Source of the DNA: Hymenopellis radicata | Taxonomy: Eukaryota; Basidiomycota; Agaricomycetes; Agaricales; Physalacriaceae | Reading direction: 5' to 3' | NCBI GenBank assembly: GCA_015501595.1 | Contig: JADNRX010000151.1 | Span: forward strand, 1 to 64,000 | DNA length: 64,000 nucleotides | In this document: positions 59,300-64,000 of the stretch, piece by piece | Position numbering within the stretch: the stretch's first letter is position 1 | Layout: every line of letters starts with the position of its first letter | The notes under the pieces: model-generated | Seen by the model: the letters and a program-made list of their open reading frames with translations, nothing else | Told to the model about the DNA's origin: nothing | Databases searched by the model: none | Position numbers and translations under genes: made by a program

Positions 59300-59384
59300 G
59301 CCTGCTTGGCTCAGTTGGTAAGAGCACCGGATTCAGATGTTGCTCTGCATCTGGGGTGATGCGGGTTCGAGTCCGCAGTAGGCA
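59300..59384 (+). tRNA. tRNA gene or recent pseudo-tRNA with a short intron
   Basis: 85 nt with a 7-bp acceptor stem (GCCTGCT/AGTAGGC, one G-T pair), D arm GCTC..GAGC with a good box A region (TGGCTCAGTTGG) and a perfect box B (GGTTCGAGTCC). The anticodon stem can form as CCGGA/TCTGG if about 11 bases after the loop TTCAGAT are an intron, which would make the anticodon CAG. The variable loop is short, unlike normal tRNA-Leu, and the T stem pairs only with a shifted register. I am unsure it works. Confidence 0.5.
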
Positions 59385-59532
59385 TGACTCCAAAGTTCAC
59401 ATTTTTTTACAAAGTGTAATATGATCTTGATCTGAAAGTCTTTTTGCAAAGTGTAATAATTATTAACTACTGGAGACACTCTAACTGATGCTGCAACTTC
59501 AACCATCCAGCACTTGCCTTCAAGCATATATA

Positions 59533-59765
59533 GTAATGTGGACTGTGGCACAGTGGCGAGCACCACCAATCCATTCCGGTCCTGTAATATGTGCCGTGGC
59601 GCAGTGGCAGGCACTGCCAATCCCTACCGGTCCTGACAGCTGGTGTGGCATTATATAAATGTGTGCTGTGGTGCAGTGGTGGGCACCGCCAATCCATTCC
59701 GGTCCTGTAATATGTGCTGTGGCGCAGTGGCGGGCACTGCCAATCCCTACCGGTGTGGCATTATA
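59533..59765 (+). repeat. Tandem repeat, four units in an A-B-A-B pattern
   Basis: Units of about 52 and 70 bp with the core GTGGCGCAGTGGCAGGCAC and CCAATCC(A/C)T(T/A)CCGGT, repeated as A (59,533), B (59,586), A (59,659) and B (59,711). The TGGCGCAGTGG core resembles a tRNA box A, so the array could derive from a tRNA 5' half. Confidence 0.7.
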
Positions 59766-60092
59766 TAATTAGTAACATGCCAAATAGTGGGTCCGTGAAC
59801 AGTATAGTCAATAGACACATATTTGGCAAATTTGCCAAATGCCTGCTTATCGACACAACAGTCAATGGGCATGATATTTGGCAAATGGAATATTATCGGC
59901 TAGCCCAGTTTCATGTATATGCTTTCATTAGGGAGCAGTATTTAGTAGTAATTTGTCAAATAGATGCTGAGGCACGTTACTGATAATTTGCCAAACAGTG
60001 TCTATGGACTGACAGTCGTTGGATAACATGTTTGCCAAACCAATGTTTGTCCTCAGACTAGGCTATTTGGCACAAAACGTATTTTTGGCCTG
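59766..60092 (-). repeat. Right terminal region of the large KDZ element with TTTGSCAAA motifs
   Basis: Holds at least six copies of TTTGGCAAA/TTTGCCAAA or one-base variants (for example 59,820-59,840, 59,876-59,885, 59,987-59,995 and 60,031-60,039). The last 110 bp form the inverted partner of 41,472-41,582. Repeated palindromic words near an end are usual transposase binding sites. Confidence 0.65.
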
Positions 60093-60278
60093 GTAAACGA
60101 GCGGGATCGCTGGGGCGCTTGTTGGTTGCTGCAGCACTGTGACTTGTCCGTTCGAGATTGTTGTAGCCTGGTGGACATTCCTCTGCCCCTCGCGGTAGTC
60201 TAATCGACCAGCCGCTGGTCCTTGAGACGAGGCTCCGGTCTCAAGCGCTTTCATGCGACGAGCGACAGCGGTCGCCAT
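60093..60278 (-). CDS. KDZ transposase 1, displaced 5' fragment
   Basis: ATG at 60278 (MATAVARRMKALETGASSQG) opens 62 codons that end exactly at the target duplication (..IPLVY). Beyond it the frame runs into the right end of the large element and stops at 60063. On the far side of the element, 18.6 kb away, the frame resumes as EPPKFRTFNPED at 41464. The phase matches when one GTAAACG copy is kept. I therefore treat it as the first coding segment of the gene at 36242-41464. The assignment is inferred from frame and orientation, not from homology of these 62 residues. Confidence 0.65.
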
Positions 60279-60571
60279 AGTTGTCTGGCAGCGACGGGGA
60301 ACGACAGCTGATGGTAGTGGTGAGAGGAGGAACAATGGAGTAAGATGGGATAGCATACCATTATTATTTGAACAAACAAAGGACATAGCGTGGTCCTTTG
60401 TGTGGCAATCGCGCGTCATCGTATATCCCGACCCTATCCATTGTTGCTGTCCACATGTCCTAAATAGGTAATGTACTGCGCGGGGCATGTGTGGCGCATT
60501 AAATACCGTCGTCAAGTATGTACAGGTAATATATTCACTATAACGTAGAACAGTGTTACTTGTATGGGTAG
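60279..60571. other. Intergenic region upstream of KDZ transposase 1
   Basis: Probably holds the promoter of the interrupted transposase gene. No other feature seen. Confidence 0.35.
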
Positions 60572-61074
60572 CTACAATGGTTCAAGAAATTGTCCAATAT
60601 CGACCATCCAATCCTCCGGCAACGCGTCGTTGGTAGCATGCACGAATACAGGTTTGTTCGGGTTGCGGGGAACCGGAATTAAACCTCCTGTCCACATGAT
60701 GGTGCGCCAGGAGTCTGCGGCCAGTACCGACAGTCCTTCAGTCGGTAGGATCCTAACGTTTGGGCGTGGTAGGATATGGTGTTGAAAAAGCTCGATCCAA
60801 TGATCCCCCAGAGTCACGTATCGGCCGACGTTCGCCAGATGTACAGTACGTCGCGCGTGATGCTGAGACTAGGTTTAGTCTTTGTTTGAAGTGACCGGAG
60901 GCGTGGACTCACTGCAAGGTAAAATATGAGAGTTACGGTCCGGTTACTCTCTATGTTCGCTCGTAGTTGCTTCCCCTTGCTTTTAAACTGCAGCCGGGAT
61001 TGGAAGGGTTCACCGGAGTCTGTCAGCCTTGACTTGGACGCCTTCGTCGATTTGCGTTTGGCACTACGTCCCAT
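60572..61074 (-). CDS. Hypothetical two-exon protein
   Basis: Starts at 61074 with the very basic MGRSAKRKSTKASKSRLTDS, likely nuclear or nucleic-acid-binding. A GTGAGT donor near 60,914 leads to a second exon reading NVGRYVTLGDHWIELFQHHI, RILPTEGLSVLAADSWRTIM and a stop at 60572 after FLEPL. I do not recognise the family. It lies just upstream of the interrupted KDZ transposase 1 on the same strand, so it could be a companion gene of that element, but no element end supports this. Confidence 0.55.
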
Positions 61075-61475
61075 GGCTAGAGAAATGAGGTTCAGTTGTC
61101 TCGTTCCGAAGGACTTGACACACCGACGTATTTGAATGATACGAGAGTTTGGGGACTCTGTAGGGCCAGACTTTTATAAGTCGAGAGTGAGATGAGATGA
61201 GGACAAAGAAGACTAACCTTCCATGTTTGTATCTTGTTTGCCCAGCACGTGGTATCTCATTGTTCGTTGGAGTGTGGACTGTTACTAGGAGATATCGGTT
61301 AGCTATACGCCCCCAAAAAGAACAATAAAGATAGAAACGGACCTCCGGTTGAACGCTTTAGACCATGTCAATGCCTTGGGACCGGTATAAGGGAGGTACT
61401 ACAACAAAAAAAGAACCGCTAATTCATCGCCACAGATCCAAAAGTACATAATAAGTAATGCGTCTGCGTCCAATC
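61075..61475. other. Intergenic region
   Basis: No gene supported; AT-rich. Confidence 0.35.
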
Positions 61476-62313
61476 CTACAAATGGTCAAACAACTGAACA
61501 AGGATTAGCCGAAGAATAGCAAGATGCATAGAAACACCAACCTTGTAGTAACATCCCGGAACGAAGAAGTGCTTCGCCTCACGCAAATCCTCCTCAACGT
61601 CCCAGCACGCCCAACGGTACTTGTTAACCGTCTCCTCGTCGTACACCCATCTCTTCGACTTCTCCCTCTCCGGTCCCGCCCATTCCACGCAGCCTATGGC
61701 GAAGCCATCGGCGCCGTAGACACGAATGGTCAAATGCTTGAGGGGCAGCGAATCCGTCGACTCGGCAGGGGAATAATGAAAGTACGAGGGCCTGAGACGC
61801 GATAACGAAATCTGCGCTCCAAAGAATAAAAACAACGCACATCAGAGCGAAGATGCGGGCCCGTCCACCGAAATCGGCCTCGTACTGCGCCGCCGCGTCT
61901 CGTAGCGCTACGCCGCCTATGGTGGTCTTGGAATCCCCCTTCCAATGACCCCAGATCCTGGCCGTAATAGTGTGGTTGTAGTAGAGTTTGGCGGTTGACG
62001 TGGTGAGGGCGGTAGATGTGGTATCGGCGGCGGACATGGTGTCGGCGGTGGACATGGTGTCGGGGAAAGCGTGCGCGTGGATATTGTCGAGGGAGGCGTA
62101 GAATAAGCGCCCGCCAGCGCTGATCGGTAGCAATGCAGGCGGCAAATCCACGCGATCGGCGGGATCGGTCCGACTACCGGGGCTGGACTCGAGCACAGTT
62201 TTGCATACGCGATCGGCGGGATCGGTCCGAGTACCGGGGCTGCACTCGAGCACAGTTTTTTTGCGTGCATGGGCAAATGCGAGCACGTGAGGGGTCCAGT
62301 CAACGTGCACCAC
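61476..62313 (-). CDS. Hypothetical protein with one membrane segment and N-terminal repeats
   Basis: The exon 62,313 to about 61,790 encodes, in order, two copies of a 19-residue repeat (KTVLE(C/S)SPG(T/S)RTDPADRV), a Thr/Ser/Ala-rich linker (ADTMSAADTTSTALTTSTA) and the hydrophobic stretch RIFALMCVVFILWSADFVIA. A second frame continues to 61476 with LTIRVYGADGFAIGCVEWAG and KRWVYDEETVNKYRWACWDV, so an intron near 61,790-61,810 is likely, but I did not fix its ends. The start could also be at the first Met after the repeats. It may be a type II membrane or secreted protein. No family recognised. Confidence 0.5.
62160..62260 (+). repeat. Coding tandem repeat, about 54 bp x 2
   Basis: Two copies of a unit with GATCGGCGGGATCGGTCCGA, TACCGGGGCTG and CTCGAGCACAGTTTT, in the N-terminal part of the gene at 61476-62313. 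Confidence 0.75.
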
Positions 62314-62318
62314 CGTGG

Positions 62319-62468
62319 GTTGGCTTCCTCAGGATGAAAATGCGAGTACATCTTGGGCCACGTAGAGGCCACACATCCCCACGATGTACTCGCCTACCAC
62401 CACGCGTCTGTTGGCTTCCTCAGGATGCAAACCCGAGTACTAGTCCCTTGGGCCACGTAGAGGCCAGA
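62319..62468 (+). repeat. Direct repeat, two copies about 90 bp apart
   Basis: Both copies start GTTGGCTTCCTCAGGATG, contain CGAGTAC, and end CTTGGGCCACGTAGAGGCC (62,319-62,371 and 62,410-62,464). They lie 5' of the gene at 61476-62313 and could be promoter repeats. Confidence 0.7.
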
Positions 62469-62639
62469 CGCCGGACTTCCCTCCACCCGTAGGGCAGTCC
62501 TATTCCAAGGGATAAATCCTAGCCAGAATCATCAGCACATTTATAACTATTTAGCAGACGTACATGTTTTCGGCCCGTGAAATACTCACATTCAAGGCGG
62601 GCTAGCATAAGTAGACAATCATATTACATATAAAATACA

Positions 62640-64000
62640 TTATAAGCGTCGAGTCTCTCCATACCTGCCTCGGCCGCCATCACGAGAGCCCTCTTTCCTT
62701 GTGGAGTATTCAACGTTTGCAGCGAGTGTTGCCTCATCGTCAGCCATAACAACCAGGTCCTCATCATTAGCCGACAGTTGATCTGGTAACTCGACATCCT
62801 TTTCCCCTCGACGTGGTGTCACCACTAAACTGTACCAGTTGAAGACGTCCTCTGACAAAATCTGAAACGGTGTTGTTTCTACCCGATGTTCCACCCGAAT
62901 GCCGCGGACGAATGTACCTTGGTGCTGACCACGATAGCAAACCCAACGACACTTTATATTCGGAAACTTGCCCGGGTGAACAGGAAGGTAGTCCTCGCCG
63001 TTGAGGGGTTTGCTTTGAACACCATGCGCCGTCGTTCTGAAGAGTTCAATTTCACCAGAAGGTAATCGTTGAACTCGAACGGAAATGGCTTCTGGTCGTT
63101 TGGCTTTCGATTTCGAATTGAGGACGCGCAAGTCCCACCCAACCAAGAAATCTTTCGCATACCAAGCTCCATCGGGGGCCGGTGGCGTCGGGCTAGGAGA
63201 TGGTGCTGGCGTCGTTTGGCGAGGAGAAGACGTAGACGCTGTTTGTTGAGATCGAAGGACTTGTAACGCAGTTGCCGGACGAGTCTTTTTGACCTTGAGG
63301 ACTTGTCCAGCCAATTCAGAAGCTTCCTTGACGTAGTATGCCCGGTTTCCGATATATCCAGCTTGGACATGAAGAGCCGTAAGTGGTCGTGCTATGCGTA
63401 ATGGAGCCAAAGTTCTACAGTACCAGTTAGTCAAACACACATCAGTCAACTAGCGAACATCACACCTTTCGTCGGCGACATGCTCGTATTTGACAATAAC
63501 AACATGCTTGTTGAACTGTCCACCCGTATGCAGAGTGACGTGCACCCACAGCCAACTCTCGTTCCTTTTCATTGACCCCTGGTCTGCCCGAACCAAACTG
63601 TTACTGTTCGCCTTTAACGCCGATGCCGCGTTCGAATGCCAATTGTGAAGGGTGACAGCGGAAACATTCCCTTTTCGACCTTTAAATTCCCCCCGCTGAA
63701 TGACTACTGGGCGGTTGAGCCAAGGCTCACGGCCGGTGTAGTAGCCCGGGCTAAGGACAAACTTGGGGAAACTTCTCACAACGGTCGGCGGGGCACCGAC
63801 TTTGTCCGAATTGGGATACTTGAGACCAGAGCTAGCATCCTCAGCTTGTGCTTTCAGAAAGCGCATTTGGAGCTGTGTTCCCAAACATATCTCCGGTGGC
63901 CGTGCCAACGACTTGACCTCTTTGTCTGCAGCGCCGTGTGACGCAAATGTAGACGACGGTTTGAAGATGTCGGGTTGGATTTTGGTGCATGAGTTTTTGT
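62640..64000 (-). CDS. KOW-motif protein, 5' end beyond the window
   Basis: The first visible exon (64000 to about 63,460) contains LNRPVVIQRGEFKGRKGNVS, a KOW-type motif (V.I..G.FKGR.G.V) as in Spt5 and ribosomal proteins, then SWLWVHVTLHTGGQFNKHVV. After an intron the long exon to 62640 has a Ser/Pro linker (SSPRQTTPAPSPSPTPPAPD), a second compact region (WYAKDFLVGWDLRVLN, IKCRWVCYRGQHQGTFVRGI) and a basic, Gly/Arg-rich end. Spt5-like KOW proteins with many paralogues are frequent in mushrooms. Whether this is a transcription factor or element-encoded is not decidable. The frame is open to the window edge with no start. Confidence 0.65.

Larger units (their letters stand above)
41472..60092. 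mobile_element. 18.6-kb KDZ (Zisupton-like) DNA transposon with cargo genes
   Basis: Flanked by the 7-bp duplication GTAAACG (41465-41471 and 60093-60099). The ends are imperfect inverted repeats of about 110 bp. AGTC(C/T)GAGGACAA lies 32 and 33 bp from the two ends, CCAACGACT 69 and 70 bp, and the TTTGSCAAA word about 97 bp from both. Inside are a KDZ transposase (42049-45769) and six further genes up to 58963, plus tRNA-like sequences near both ends and a nested hAT (49190-50527). The host site is a codon of another KDZ transposase gene, whose frame reads through when the element and one duplication are removed. Confidence 0.8.

Noticed and set aside
41472..60092. A Starship-type giant element
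   Set aside because: No tyrosine recombinase with DUF3435 is present; the transposase is of the KDZ type and the ends are inverted repeats.
36242..60278. TET/JBP-type dioxygenase among the KDZ-associated genes
   Set aside because: Such genes accompany some fungal KDZ elements, but I found no HxD..H..R dioxygenase motif in any cargo frame.

Overview
The window looks like a basidiomycete (Agaricomycetes-type) genome. Genes are split by short introns of about 45-60 bp with GT..AG ends, F-box genes are expanded, there are fungal APH/kinase-like genes and an AA9 remnant, and the mobile DNA is of the KDZ (Kyakuja-Dileera-Zisupton) class that is abundant in mushrooms. Exon boundaries below were read by eye from splice sites and frame. 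Where I could not close a gene model I say so.

Region 1 (1-19 kb) holds ordinary genes: a WrbA-type quinone reductase, two tandem APH phosphotransferase-like genes, a MYND zinc-finger gene split by a 253-bp TA-flanked MITE, an F-box gene, a membrane-anchored alpha/beta hydrolase, a glycerophosphodiester phosphodiesterase-like gene, a decayed AA9 monooxygenase, a decayed F-box/LRR-like gene and a second type of F-box gene.

Region 2 (19-36 kb) starts with a protein-kinase-like gene. It then carries a segmentally duplicated array of one F-box gene family: copies at 23.4, 25.4, 28.3 and 33.7 kb, plus the copy at 9.2 kb. Each copy travels with its 5' flank, and a palindrome upstream of the start is kept in all five. 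One copy has lost a base. A DUF7704-like membrane protein and a small mitochondrial protein sit back to back inside the array.

Region 3 (36-60.3 kb) is a nest of transposons. A first KDZ transposase gene (36.2-41.5 kb, first exon stranded at 60.1-60.3 kb) is interrupted by an 18.6-kb second KDZ element (41,472-60,092). That element has imperfect terminal inverted repeats of about 110 bp, a 7-bp target duplication, its own transposase and six further genes. Two non-autonomous hAT elements with 8-bp target duplications are inserted as well, one in the first KDZ gene and one in a cargo gene of the large element. In the MITE case, the hAT-in-KDZ case and the KDZ-in-KDZ case, removing the insert plus one target copy restores the host reading frame.

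Region 4 (60.3-64 kb) has two or three unrecognised genes and a KOW-motif protein that runs off the right edge.
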